From Trichobilharzia regenti (taxonomy: Eukaryota; Platyhelminthes; Trematoda; Strigeidida; Schistosomatidae), in contig OX235270.1 of the NCBI GenBank assembly GCA_944472135.2, forward strand, positions 119,985,842 to 120,049,841: a stretch of 64,000 bases of DNA, written 5' to 3'. Below, piece after piece: positions 11,589 to 41,569 of the stretch. The position numbers and the translations under genes are program-made. The stretch's first letter is position 1; the number at the start of each line of letters is the position of its first letter. Below the pieces are notes generated by a model, which saw only the letters and a program-made list of their open reading frames with translations, was not told where the DNA came from and did no database searches.

Positions 11589-11946
11589 TGTCAATCACGT
11601 CTCAGAAACCGTCAATGCCCAGCTCTTGCTACGCTCGGGCTCACGCTGTCGCTTCAGGTTTCTCAGAAACGCTTACTAATAACGGACGAAAAAACCAAAA
11701 CACCAATTGTTGACTTGAGTATTCTGTATTGTTACACCAACATATAAATCAAGTAGGACTAAGGTCTGTGAACAAATATTACAATAATAAATCACAATAT
11801 TACTTCTGACGGTTTTGTCCTGACTTCTTTCTGAACAGCGACCGATGAGACGATGACTGGTGGATTGATGCCTCCGCGAAAATTGGGGAAGTTGATTTTG
11901 AGCAAACAACCAAGAATTGATCGTTCAATCTTCAACGCCATTGACA
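11589..11946 (-). repeat. Inner 5' LTR of BEL element 1
   Basis: A 358-bp LTR with the same TGTCAAT/ATTGACA ends, directly followed in the sense direction by the element leader. Its variable middle is of the solo-LTR type (1174-1531), unlike the other two LTRs of this element. The flanking bases (TGGAG on the outer side) do not match those at the 3' LTR. Confidence 0.85.
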
Positions 11947-12036
11947 TGGAGAAATTTGTGAAAGATCAATTATCAGACTATCAACTTAGGGAAGATCTCG
12001 TTAGAGGTTCTCAACACGGATTTCTCAAAAATAGGT
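11947..12036 (+). pseudogene. 90-bp non-LTR RT fragment between two LTRs
   Basis: Exactly the gap between two BEL LTRs. On the plus strand it reads MEKFVKDQLSDY...GSQHGF, the conserved pre-catalytic RT block (..DQL.DYL....L...SQHGF) of CR1/Jockey-like non-LTR elements. It is too short to be functional. It probably marks the genomic site in which an ancestor of the inner LTR once sat. Confidence 0.6.
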
Positions 12037-12395
12037 TGTCAGCCACGTCTCGTAAACCGTTAATGCCCGGCTCTCGGTACGCTCGGGCCCACGCTGTTCC
12101 TTGAAGTTTTCAGAAACGCTTGGTTATAACGGACGAAAAACCAAAACACCGATCTGCCGCTCGAGATTTCTTTATTGTTACACCAACATATAAAAATTAT
12201 AACTGAACTAAGGTCTGTGAACAAATATTACAATAAGAAATCATTAGATTACTTCTGACGATGTTTTACTCTTCTTTCTGAACAGCGACCGATGAGACGA
12301 TGACTGTCGTATTGATGCCTCCGCGAAAATTATGGGGAAGTTGATTTTAGGCAAACAACCAAGAATTGATCGTTCAATCTTCAACTCCATTGACA
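12037..12395 (-). repeat. Outer LTR of BEL element 1
   Basis: A 359-bp LTR, sense ends TGTCAATG and GCTGACA. It is followed by ATGAA (12396-12400), identical to 5213-5217. It is the most diverged of the six LTRs, with changes clustered in the middle and near ttataaccaag instead of ttattagtaag. Confidence 0.85.
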
Positions 12396-12687
12396 ATGAA
12401 CGTTATGAGAAACCGGAAAATGGTATAAAATACAATTATGGATAATACTTCATTGAAAGTACATTTAAAAGATATATACAGGAAAGAGCTGGAGACTCCT
12501 TGCAATGATAGAATATTATTGCCATGTTTAATGCAATGTTGGTCTAAGCACGGAAACTACGCTGTTTTCGATGAAAATATAGGTTTGCATAAACATTGGT
12601 GTTCTTGTGTTTTCAACCAGAGCAACCAAACTTTACGGGAGAAATCAATATGAAATAATGGTAAGTTTTAGATTTAATAAATACCTA
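12396..12687 (+). other. Unique spacer with an unassigned 72-codon frame
   Basis: Host sequence between the two BEL elements. An ATG at 12438 opens a frame to a stop at 12651-12653 with a fairly protein-like mix (MDNTSLKVHLKDIYRKELE...). A good splice-donor-like sequence (ATGGTAAGT) follows at about 12657-12665. With the BEL unit removed, tttcagaag upstream of 5217 would abut this segment. It could be a remnant of a host exon. I do not recognise the protein and confidence is low. Confidence 0.25.
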
Positions 12688-13045
12688 TGTCAGTGCAGTT
12701 GAAGATTGAACGATCGATTCACGGTTTTTTGCTCAAAACCAATTTCCCAAATTTTCGCGGAGGCATCAATCCACCAGTCATCGTCTCATCGGTCGCTGTT
12801 CAGAAAGAAGTCAGGACAAAACCGTCAGAAGTATTATTGTGATTTATTATTGTAATATTTGTTCTTAGACCTTAGTTTTAAAGTTGGATATTTGTTGGTG
12901 TTACAATAAAGAATTCTCGAGTGGCCAATCGGTGTTTTGGTTTTTTCGTCCGTTATTAGTAAGCGTTTCTGAAAACTTCAAGGAACAGCGTGGGCCCGAG
13001 CGTACCGAGAGCTGGGCATTGACGGTTTCTGAGACGTGATTGACA
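12688..13045 (+). repeat. 5' LTR of BEL element 2
   Basis: A 358-bp LTR from TGTCAGTG to GATTGACA, with caataaag as a likely poly(A) signal. The sequence after it (13046 on) is shared with the leader of element 1. A candidate primer-binding site, TGGCGGATTCAAACAG at 13069-13084, would pair with a tRNA 3' end, though it sits 23 bases from the LTR, further than usual. Confidence 0.83.
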
Positions 13046-13189
13046 GTTTCTGACGATAGAAACAGATCTGGCGGATTCAAACAGTTGGTGAAAGTTTGGA
13101 TAGTCACCGTTCATCTTTCCTGGTGCCGGTCAAGTCCTCTTTGAACAAGCAATATCTGGAACATTTTTGGAATTTGCTCAAGTTCAACA

Positions 13190-13849
13190 ATGCCTGGGTC
13201 AAAGAAGGGACAGAGTGTCTTGGATGCAAACAGGAAAGTAAGTCATGGTGACTTGTCTGTTAATTGTAACGATGTGTCTGATGTTAAGCATGACATGGTT
13301 GATGTTACTGTTTCGCCGTTCAGGGATAATAGGAACATCAAACTCCCTAAGTTTGAACCACGGTGTTTCGATGGAAACCCGGCTGATTATTTACAGTTTG
13401 TAAAGGAGTTTGAGATCATGCTGAGTAGTTTTCTATTAAGTGATGAAATGAAGTTAATGTATTTGATGAGATATTGCACTGGAGATGCTTCAAAAGCTAT
13501 ACAGTGCTGTAAGCTCATGCCCCCTAATGAGGGATACGCTGAGACTATGAGCATATTGCGTCAAAGGTTTGGAAGACCTTCGATGATTGTAGGGATATTA
13601 TTCGAGGCTGTTAAGGGTAATGGTGGTCAATTACAGGATGACTCCCAGGCACTCACTGAGTTTTTGGATAATTTGCTGATTTACAAGAATGCATTGATTT
13701 CGATGAATTGCATGAGTGACCTCAACTCGATATCAGTCCTAGAGGTAATTGCGAGACGCCTACCTACTCGGCTGCAAAGGAAGTGGGTGAAGATAAGCTC
13801 TCGTATAGAAGAGGAGGGTATCGAGCCAAAATTTGATGATATCCTGTAA
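13190..13849 (+). pseudogene. BEL Gag of element 2, truncated by a stop
   Basis: A 219-codon frame from ATG 13190, collinear with the Gag of element 1 and without the frameshift seen there (reads MLSSFLLSDEMK). It ends at a TAA where element 1 has an Arg codon (DDIL-R-LVKDSV). In-frame similarity continues past the stop as LVKDSVNQ.MSKFASIL, so this is a nonsense mutation and not a natural end. Confidence 0.82.
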
Positions 13850-15146
13850 CTAGTAAAAGACAGTGTCAATCAATCGATGAGCAAGTTTGCCAGTATATTG
13901 AATCTCACCCCTAGAATAGAGCAGTCTGAGAGCAAAATGCAATCATTGATGACGAAAGGGCCTCAGAGAGATGGATATCGAGAAGGCTCTATGATGTCCA
14001 GTGATGCATATAGACCTAGTGAGTGTAAGAGGTTTCGTAGTACATCCTCAACAGATGAGTTACAAGATGCAAGACAAACACGGTTGTGTTTTACACGTTT
14101 GCAAGAGGTGCATACAGAAGTGAACTGTGAACCAGTGAGCGAGTTTAGTGATAAGCTCAATGTAAACTCCAGGCCTGACTCCGAATTGTGTGACGATAAC
14201 GGTGCGGTGAAGAAGTCTGTAGTTGCAACTGGTAAGCCGTTGTTGAATAGAGTGTCACAGAATAGAGTTACTGCTTCAGAGTGCAGTTCTGACTCCAAAT
14301 GTTTACAAAGTATAAATAGTCAGAGTGAAGATATAAAACCTTAAATGATTTGTGAGGAGGAACCAAAATTGTCTACTTCTGTTATTAAAGAGTTTGAAAA
14401 TGATGAAGTTGACGGTAAAGTGAATATTCGTGATAATGATCATGATACTTCACAGTTGTCTTTGGTTGATCATGATGAAATGGAGGGAATGCCTACTACC
14501 GCTAAGTTAAATAAAGGTTCTGTACAACTTGAACGTGAAGTAGAATTAAATGCAGATGCAGTTGCAGAAGGCATGCATACTTGTGAGACCGTCAGTGTGA
14601 GTGATCAGCATGTAGCCCACCTATCATCAGATAATAGTGCTAAACCCGAACTAGTAGTGAAAGACAGCAGTGGTGGTAATCTTTCAGTTAAGCAACTATC
14701 TGAAATCCAAAAAAGAACAGCTTCTGATCCACTGCTAAGTTCATCAACTGGTATCAATCAGTCGTCGTTGGTGTTGTCATCCAGAATAAAAGCAGACGCC
14801 CATCAACTCACGTGCCTTATGCAATAACTATGATAGTATTGGTGCGTTTGAAAAGACGAAAGATATTGCTCACTTTAGTGAGGACAAGCCAGGTGTAAAC
14901 CAGAGAGTAATTGTTAAATTGACTTGCATGAACCAAGGCATTTCTAGTTTCAAGTTACTATTTGAATATTATTATCTTTGGTGTAAATTACTCTGTTTCT
15001 ACACTTGGTTGATGAGATATGTCGTGTGTTTGTTGGTCATCTATATTCTACGATACAATGACATGGGCGTGTTGCCGTTCAGATTTGAGGATATAGCTGA
15101 TAGAAGGAAATCAGCAAATGAACTCTGCGACGATTTTCCAACCTAG
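13850..15146 (+). pseudogene. Degenerate BEL middle region of element 2
   Basis: Two same-frame segments (13877-14344 and 14345-14827, split by one TAA) encode an acidic, Ser-rich stretch of about 315 codons. Its start corresponds to the Gag zinc-knuckle region, but the knuckle has lost its cysteines (LCFTRLQEVHTEVNC where element 1 has LCFSCLKIGHTKWNC). Protease, RT and RNase H motifs are absent. From about 14919 to 15146 similarity to the pre-integrase region returns (FEYYYLWCKLL, PFRFEDIA), then jumps to the shared terminal DDFPT and stop. The acidic segment has no recognised function. Confidence 0.65.
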
Positions 15147-15159
15147 AGCGTCAACCTGA

Positions 15160-15200
15160 GAAGGGTTGTAGGCGTACTTCTGTAAGTCCTACAATTCTTC
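15160..15200 (+). ncRNA. 41-nt hairpin repeat, element 2 copy a
   Basis: Arms GAAGGGTTGTAGG and CCTACAATTCTTC form a 13-bp stem with two G.U pairs. The 15-nt loop can form an inner ACTT/AAGT stem. Confidence 0.58.
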
Positions 15201-15353
15201 AAAGGGTAGCGCATCAGTGAGCAGTCCAATGTGTTTGGTGTGTGATTTTGTACATATGTTCATATTGTATATACTGAATTGGTATAATTTATCATCTAGC
15301 TGTTGGTAATTCTGTTTGTGTCCGGACGACTTCCACTTGGATCATCAACCTGA

Positions 15354-15394
15354 GAAGGAATGTAGGCGTACTTCTGTTAGTCCTACAGTTCTTC
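15354..15394 (+). ncRNA. 41-nt hairpin repeat, element 2 copy b
   Basis: Arms GAAGGAATGTAGG and CCTACAGTTCTTC. Relative to copy a, one G.U pair becomes A-U and the neighbouring U-A becomes an A.G mismatch; the other eleven pairs hold. Confidence 0.55.
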
Positions 15395-15545
15395 AAGGGT
15401 AGCTTTTCATGCCGGAATCCACAACATTTAATGTAGTGATTGTACATATGTTTGTGTTAAATAATTGTGTGAGTTCCAATTATCGTAATTGTTGGTTAAT
15501 CTTGTTTGTGTCCGGACATTCTTCAATCTGCAATCGTCAGCGTGA

Positions 15546-15586
15546 GAAGGGTTGCAAGCGTACTGGTGTAAGTCCTGCAATTCTTC
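15546..15586 (+). ncRNA. 41-nt hairpin repeat, element 2 copy c
   Basis: Arms GAAGGGTTGCAAG and CCTGCAATTCTTC. Stem position 10 is C-G in place of U-A, a paired double change that keeps the helix. Position 12 is an A.C mismatch. Confidence 0.57.
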
Positions 15587-16296
15587 AAAGGAATTCCATC
15601 AAGACATGAACTTCGAGGTTGTGTGCACTGTGTGTATATATGTGGTGTGTCATATCAATTAGTATTTAGGGATTCATTATGTCTACTTTTTTCGTATCTT
15701 GTTGTTATTGCGTAATTTTGATAAATTTTTCGTCGTGATTACTTCTGAAGTTGTTTCGAGTCTTCTACATCCATGAATGAATTGATTGATGTTAAGGAGA
15801 GCAGATGGGGCGTATACGCCGGGGAGGCTAGGCTATTGCTGAGAATGAAATGCACACGGAGATAATTGTTAGCTGCGGTCCGACACGCCGGGGAGAAAGA
15901 GTGTAAACGACTGAGGCTCGCATACATCACCGCTACTAGAACTGAGGCAGAATGAGTGACAAGGGATTTCAGTGGTAATTGGTAGTGAGTAGATAAGTGG
16001 ATGTGCGTAGAGGATCATGAGTTGGTGCTATGGTCACGTTGCCTTCTGCAAGAGTCATTCTAGCAAGTGGCGATTGTGTTGCAAGAGGATGTGTCAAGAG
16101 GATGCCTTTAACTGGAATGCGCAGGTCGTCATCGATATGTGAGATTGTGCTGTGGGTATGCTTGTGGTGTGTTGGCTTTTCTGTTTGTTTTCCATTTCAG
16201 CTTTGTCCGTGTGACCCAGGTCCTCGCAATGTCATGCAAGTCAACGTGTATTGGTTGTGATGAAAAGAAGGGATGGATCCGTATTGTGCCGGGGAG

Positions 16297-16656
16297 TGTC
16301 AATGGAGTTGAAGATTGAACGATCAATTCAGGGTTGTTTGCCCAAAATCAACTTCCCCATAATTTTCGCGGAGGCATCAATCCACCAGTCATCGTCTCAT
16401 CGGTCGCTGTTCAGAAAGAAGTCAGGACAAAACCGTCAGAAGTATTATTGTGATTTATTATTGTAATATTTGTTCACAGACCTTGGTAGAAATATTTTTT
16501 ATATGTTGGTGTTACAATAAAGAATTCGCAAGCGGCCAATCGGTGTTTTGGTTTTTTCGTCCGTTATTAGTAAGCGTTTCTGAAAACTTCAAGGAACAGC
16601 GTGAGTCCCAGCGTAGCAAGAGCTGGGCATTAACGGTTTTCGAATCGTGACTGACA
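16297..16656 (+). repeat. 3' LTR of BEL element 2
   Basis: A 360-bp LTR from TGTCAATGG to GACTGACA. Its variable middle (accttggtagaaatatttt) matches the 3' LTR of element 1 (5218-5575) and not its own 5' LTR. Confidence 0.83.
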
Positions 16657-18711
16657 ATGTATCTTGAAGATGGACGCATATTACCATGCATGTTAGACGG
16701 TCGCGTATACTAGGGATGACGAAGGGTGGTCATGGCAGCATAGGGCTAATTGGATCTCTGTTTCGCTCTTTGTCTTCAATTCGAAGACCTTTAGTTGAGA
16801 AATATTCGCCTTTTGTGACAACATGATGTCACACTGCTCACAAGAGACGTTTTGGGTCAATCCCTTCGCGTCTATTCAGGAGGTCTCTAGGACAAAAATG
16901 TCAAAACTAAATGTCCTGGCTAGTGCATATTCTACTGGGATAGTAGTTTCAGAATTTGTTTATGCCGGGACAGTTACATCTCTCGAAAGTCTCTGGACCC
17001 ATCGACTTACACGCCACTGCAAATATTATGTTAGCGAATGTTATGCAGCCGCCTACTCTGGTAGACTTCAGATTTTGCCAAACGGCTAACTGCAAATAAT
17101 GCCTAGTCCAGTTGTGTCCAGCGTGAACCAACTAACAGAGACAGAACATTATATGTATGCTTGTTATGGGATATATTTAGTTGAAAGCACAGTTAGAAAC
17201 TGCAGGAATAAGAACCACAATACAATACATTTTCTCCATAAACGAATTTGATACAACACATCGATGAACTCTTACGGTTTAGATATATATATTTATGGCT
17301 GGAGATGATGATGTCTTGAGTCCACTTAGCCCCACGAACTTATTTAATAGCTTATACTGCTCCTTCACAAGAATTCACAAGAGCCGATACTTTTCAATGA
17401 GAGTAGCAGAACCCCACAGCAAAATATTATATATTATTGGCATGTTTCTCCCAATTAATGAGAACTGAACTTTTTGTTAGTTGATAAGTCGCAATGAAAA
17501 CACAGTTTTGATCCAGTCTTAACCTTTTCACCGTGCACGCACAGGTGATAAAAAGCAGAGTAAGGAATGATACCTTGATGATGAGAGTGCGTCTTACAGA
17601 AGGAGAATGGTGGTGAAGGAGGGCAATAGTAGTAAGGTGAGTACTCTCCTGTGTTTTGTTCTTATTTTCACTATATGCATTCTGAGCCCAAAATTGGGCT
17701 TCATTCTTCATGTTTGGGCTTCTGGCTTGAAGACTAGATCCCCATTTATTCTGGTGTTTCTACTAGCTGGTAAACTTGATGATGTTTTGAAGTTCATCGT
17801 TGTGGTCCAGACCTCAAGTGTAGGTGGAGAAGACTAGACGATTGAACCACAGGTACACGAAAATCCGGTAACACCCGGTTTTTTTAGTGATTTTATTTCC
17901 TATCTCTGAAGACCCCTCGTGACTGTTTAACTATCTCGAAATAAAATAAATCCACACTTTACTCATTTTTCTCCCAAATAAATGAAATGGTCATTCTCAA
18001 AGGTGTAAACTAAGTACGCGTGATGTATTTTCGCCCAATGATTTGAAACTTTAGGAGGTGAAGAATGCTAATGACTACGGAAGATTAACTCTATACAAGC
18101 GCAATATCTTGTAGCTCCCAAAGTACTTTTTCTCCTGGGACTAAAGACACATCGAAACTACAATCTAATTGTCCGAAATAGAAAATATATTTCGTGATCA
18201 GAAACGTATGGCGACTATTTCTCAATTAGCTAAAGATTGTGAAAGAGCTTTCGAATAAAGCACAACAGAATGCTTAATAATGCTGGACCCTATATCTTCA
18301 GCCTAACAAGCCATCAGTGGTCGTGGCAAGTACGAATCTTTGAATGAAGAATGCTGTAAACTGATGCGTTTTTGGAAATTATTTATTGCTTCTAAAATAT
18401 TCCAGGTGCTAGAATAAGTCAAGAACTATTCGATAAATCACCGTTATAGAAGAGGAAGCCAATAAGTTTCTATGGAATCCACAAAAATGTATTGAGCATT
18501 GAATGCAGTTGTAAAGTCAAACATCTCTTCATCAGATAGCTTTAGAAGTTAATAAATCATATTAAAGATAAGGATTTGGAAGTTTTATCCTCACATATGC
18601 ATTGTTGAAGAAGAAAAACCTGTTATGAGAACTCACACCGGTAACCAATGCCTTGTTTAGAACGATGGTGATATAAACTTACTCTTTTGAAATGGGTTGA
18701 ACCTGCTGATT
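16657..18711. other. Intergenic and probable 5' flank of the forkhead gene
   Basis: No transposon, RNA gene or convincing coding region recognised. Short frames (for example 16823-17089) show no motif. Any promoter or noncoding first exon of the forkhead gene should lie here, but no core promoter motif could be assigned with confidence. Confidence 0.4.
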
Positions 18712-37644
<18,933 letters not shown>

Positions 37645-39450
37645 ATTTTAGATGCTCCTTACTTCCTCTTCAACTGCTGCCTAGAGCACAGTTGAATGTA
37701 TTGTTGATAATTCTATTCCTTGCAATATTCTATTCTTGATGTTGTGTTCACTTGTTTCACTACTCGCCCTTTCCACAGAGAATTGTTTCTTCGGCTGAAT
37801 ATTATTTATAGAACAACTGCCAGTAGTAGTTATATAATATTCTCTTAATATATGCACACATCACTGTTGTTCTGCTTTTTTAGTAAAATTCGGGGTTTTT
37901 TTTGCATTTACTTATCAAAACCTTTTAATTTTATTTTTTACCATATTTACATTTGTTTTTATTATTGCCTTTCTGTTCTGTTGTTACCAAGGGCATTTAT
38001 TATTACTTAATTTGTGTGTCAGCGTAATTTGTGAGCAATATTTTCTTTCATTGCTTCAATGTTTGTTTTTCATTTTTTTTTTCGTTTATTTATTTACTCA
38101 TTTATTTTAACTTCTGTCTATTAAACAAGAGACAATGACTTTGAAAATTTGTGATTTCAATATTAGACTAAGTGACTATTCCTAGTTATATTATTGTGAA
38201 CAGGTGGTATACACATACACACATATCAATATACAGATATCCAGAAATTGCCTTTAATTAATATGTCGATTGAAGAGAGCCCAGAGTACATATCGGAATC
38301 ATGCAGTTTTTTTTTGCGCTAAATGTTCACTTTTTTCTCTGCTTTCTTTTCTTTGGGGAAATATTATCATCCTATCTGATGATTTCTGATCTCATTTTTT
38401 TGGATTTTCGCTTTTTATTTTAATCCATCTTTTTTTATATCTGTGAACACTTATTTTACAGTGCAATTTATCGCACACATATCATACATAGCATATATAA
38501 ACATTACTACTGTTATTGGTAGTAATAAAAAAAATAATTTTAACTAACCAAGCTGCCTTGCGTGTATTTACCATCTTTCCTTAATTCTGAAATAAATGCT
38601 GTCCAATTAATTTTTCTCTATTGCAGCAAGAATGGTAAATCCGCAAGGTCAACTGTTTTTAATCTTTTAGAATTAAGCTACTCACAAGTAATCGAAATTA
38701 TGTTGATAAACTTTCAGAGGATACTTCGAGTCTTGTCTCGTCAGTATATTATTATAAATAATCCTGACGGGAATAACCCACTGTGTAAATGTTCTATTCA
38801 TTTGAGAATATTACTCATTGAAATGCATATCTGAATTGTTTCTTTTCTCTTCACTTTTTTATGCTGAGGTTTCGCTTTGTCTTTTTTTCTTATTATAATT
38901 AATAAATTTGGCAATCTCATGTTTTTTTTATTTTTTACTAATTTCTACCCCACTGCACATATCAATGAACTGATAAATTTATCCTTTGTGATTTTTTTGT
39001 CTCTTTGTTTTTACACTGATTCTGAGCGCGGCAAATGAATTATGGTATCAAGTTTTTTTTTCTGTTTTCACTTTTTATAATTTTCGTGTAATATTTTTTT
39101 CTTCCTACACTTGTCCCCGCCCACGCAACGCACCCAACCAGTCTCCTCACCGTGCACAATTATGAATGGTATTATTTGTCTTTTCCCTTTGCCTTGTTCC
39201 ACACAGTTTAGATGTCTTTTAAAGTGGAAAGCATTTCTAGAGATGAACCCGTTTTTTTTTTATTGTCTCACAATTGGTTGTACACAATTTTAAACTAGAC
39301 GAAGTTGTTTAAATGTGAAGATTATTGTGAAAATTATTCCCTCCTATTCTTTGTTGCCTTTTATTCATTTCCTGTTGTTGTTGTTATTGTTGTGGTTATT
39401 ACTACTGTTAATATTAATAATATTATTGTTATTGAAAAGAAATAAAGTAA
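37645..39450 (+). other. Probable foxj3 3' UTR
   Basis: Very T-rich plus-strand sequence without frames of interest. AATAAA hexamers at 38524-38529 and 39441-39446 are candidate poly(A) signals; the second is followed by a change to less biased sequence. Transcript evidence is not available here. Confidence 0.5.
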
Positions 39451-41569
39451 GATCTGAAACTGGTATCTCTAGCTAGTGAGTCGTAAACTGCCTCAAATGG
39501 CAATTTTGTCGCATCGACAGAAAAATATTTATCTTGCATGTCACTCGGTTGTGACCAGTAAAACCAGTTGGAATGGTTACTTCCTAAAATCTCATTATGT
39601 CAAAAAAAATGTTTATTGACTAATAGTATCTATGATAATGCAAATGGCTGAAATTATAATCGGAGTCTAAAGGTGAAGTCCTGTTGCTAAGTGAATAGGA
39701 TTGCATTGTCAATAAAATGCTTCCTTCAGAAAACTACAACTGTGGTTATGTTGGTGTTTTTTTCATTGCGAAGAGTAAAATTTTAATGAAAGCATGCACA
39801 CTCTATCGTGTCCTACAGATGTCAATCGCCGCCAGTGACCTTTAATTACAGCTTTGCTGCTGTGAGAAGAACATCCGCTTTCTGTTTCGATTTCTTCAAG
39901 ATGACTTCTGCAGTATGGTCAGCTGCGAAGAATTGGTCTCTTCTTCTTCTTCTGGCTCACTGCAAAATGCACTTACTTACTACTAACCCTTTTAATGCTT
40001 AACCCTTCATACTGTCGGCGTTCCTTCAACCTCTGTATACTGTACAATCCTGCTAGGAATTCATTTTACAGAAATGCAGTTCATAGGCTAACGCTGCAGA
40101 TATTCAAATCCTATCATGGGTTAGCTAGCAGATTTCACAAATTAAACCTCCGATGTCTTGAGATATGATTGTATATTTGATATCTCAGATAGGTGTCTAT
40201 TTTTCGAGTGGCTTACACTACAAATATAGAGAGATTCCCTGTCTAGTTCTTGTGAACTTTATAGTAATAAAAAGAAAATTACATTATAGAGAGAAAAACA
40301 CATTCCTTCTCTATGTTTTGGTTGACATTCATCTGCATACAGTTTTGATTAAGTGGGTCTGTAAAAAAAGGAGGATAGTGAAGCCTTTATTCCTGACGAA
40401 CACCTGCAGAAAGAATGGATAGATAGCGACAATTCTTTTTGAAACACTTCGATGCACGCGAACTTCTAGATCTGAATAGACATGTGAACCTAAGAGCTGT
40501 CTGTATCCAGCTTTATTCGTCTGTTAAGTCTGAAATTACTTGAACATTCGTGTGGAGGCGATGACGATTCTTATCTAATTGTAAGCGTGTATGGTATAAA
40601 TCCTCCCCACAGGGAATCATTCAAATCCACTCGATCTTTTCCAGGAAAACTGGTTCGCCGTGTTATTACGGCGAGAATCAAAGTTGATTCAACCGTAAAG
40701 GCCTTTGAAAGTATATCAAGCTGTTAAAGGTGACGAAAACTAAAGAAATATTGGGGGTGTCAACATTGTTATTTTAGCCTAGTAGTGACACCTATTGATA
40801 AAAGATAGTACCACAGATATAGACAGACTTCCTACAAATTCTTAAAAAAGGTGACCTCCAGGTCATTACCGAAAAAAGTAACTGTACGAAAAACTAAGGT
40901 GTGGACTAATGTGTAAGCAAGGACCAAAAGTAGCTTCACCACTTTGGTCTAGATGCTTGACTAATGTTGATTGGAAAGTCTAGTTGCTTAGTTATTATGT
41001 AGCTGTCCTGATGCTCATGAACAGAAAGGTTATTTTAGGTCGAATATATTGAGAATAGGTTCTGAACGCCTTTAAAAGTCACTTGAATGTTTGGCAGCAG
41101 TCTTGCATCTTCCAAAAAGTAAAATGATTATCTAATCCCCTAATTGACTCATTTATATAGAAGGATTTATAAGTTCCAGTGGATTTGTTTGAACCTTCTT
41201 GGGACATTTTTGTCATTGTAATATTTTAAACACTTACAGAGAAACAGACTGCAGTGATTTGGTCTGCGCTGACCAGCAGCTGGAGGTAGAAGTTGTGTTC
41301 TAATTAATAGTATTCTCATAACAATACTTGAATTTGGTGGGACGAGTTATTATGTACTACTCAAATTTTGTACAGAATCCCAACTATGTATAATAAACTA
41401 ATAAGTCACTAAGGTCTCTAACCAAGATTGATTTAACTGTCTGAAAGGTGTTATGCACAGTAATTAGGAGTAATGTATAGTGCTGAATCAGGTTGAAAAA
41501 ACTAAAGATTTAGCAATAATTCAAGAAACCCGAATAGCTGTTTGAAAATAAATAGCACATTATGTCAGT
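39451..41569. other. No recognisable gene
   Basis: Short unrelated frames only (for example 39808-40002 and 40165-40422). No transposon or RNA motif is recognised. Confidence 0.35.

Larger units (their letters stand above)
5218..12395 (-). mobile_element. BEL/Pao LTR retrotransposon with three LTRs
   Basis: A minus-strand element consisting of a 3' LTR (5218-5575), a 3' internal region with hairpin repeats (5576-6535), pol and gag (6536-11445), an untranslated leader (11446-11588), an inner 5' LTR (11589-11946), a 90-bp foreign fragment (11947-12036) and an outer LTR (12037-12395). The 5-bp direct repeat ATGAA flanks the outer pair (5213-5217 and 12396-12400), the TSD length usual for BEL/Pao. 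The inner LTR has no matching duplication. Gag-pol is open apart from one frameshift. The family resembles the Sinbad-type BEL elements known from schistosomes; that name is an inference. Confidence 0.85.
15147..16296 (+). other. BEL 3' internal noncoding region with three hairpin repeats
   Basis: Homologous to 5576-6535 in inverted orientation. It starts with three copies of the 41-nt hairpin unit at a period of 192-194 bp, against two copies in element 1, and runs to the purine-rich ggggag before the 3' LTR. No sense gene is supported. Confidence 0.7.
12688..16656 (+). mobile_element. Defective BEL/Pao element 2
   Basis: A plus-strand element of 3,969 bp bounded by LTRs 12688-13045 and 16297-16656, head to head with element 1. 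It keeps the leader, most of Gag, the 3' end of pol and the 3' hairpin region, but lacks protease, reverse transcriptase, RNase H and most of integrase. No 5-bp duplication is visible (ACCTA left, ATGTA right), so it may be a recombinant or an eroded insertion. Confidence 0.8.

Noticed and set aside
11676..11909. Open frames within the LTRs (repeated near 1211, 5224, 11676)
   Set aside because: They are translations of the repeated LTR sequence and do not match each other over full length.
15147..15200. Hammerhead-like CTGAGAA in the BEL 41-nt repeat unit
   Set aside because: The core needs CUGANGA; position 6 is A here, and no GAAA partner follows a stem II.
12688..16656. Target-site duplication for BEL element 2
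   Set aside because: The flanks ACCTA and ATGTA share only three of five positions.
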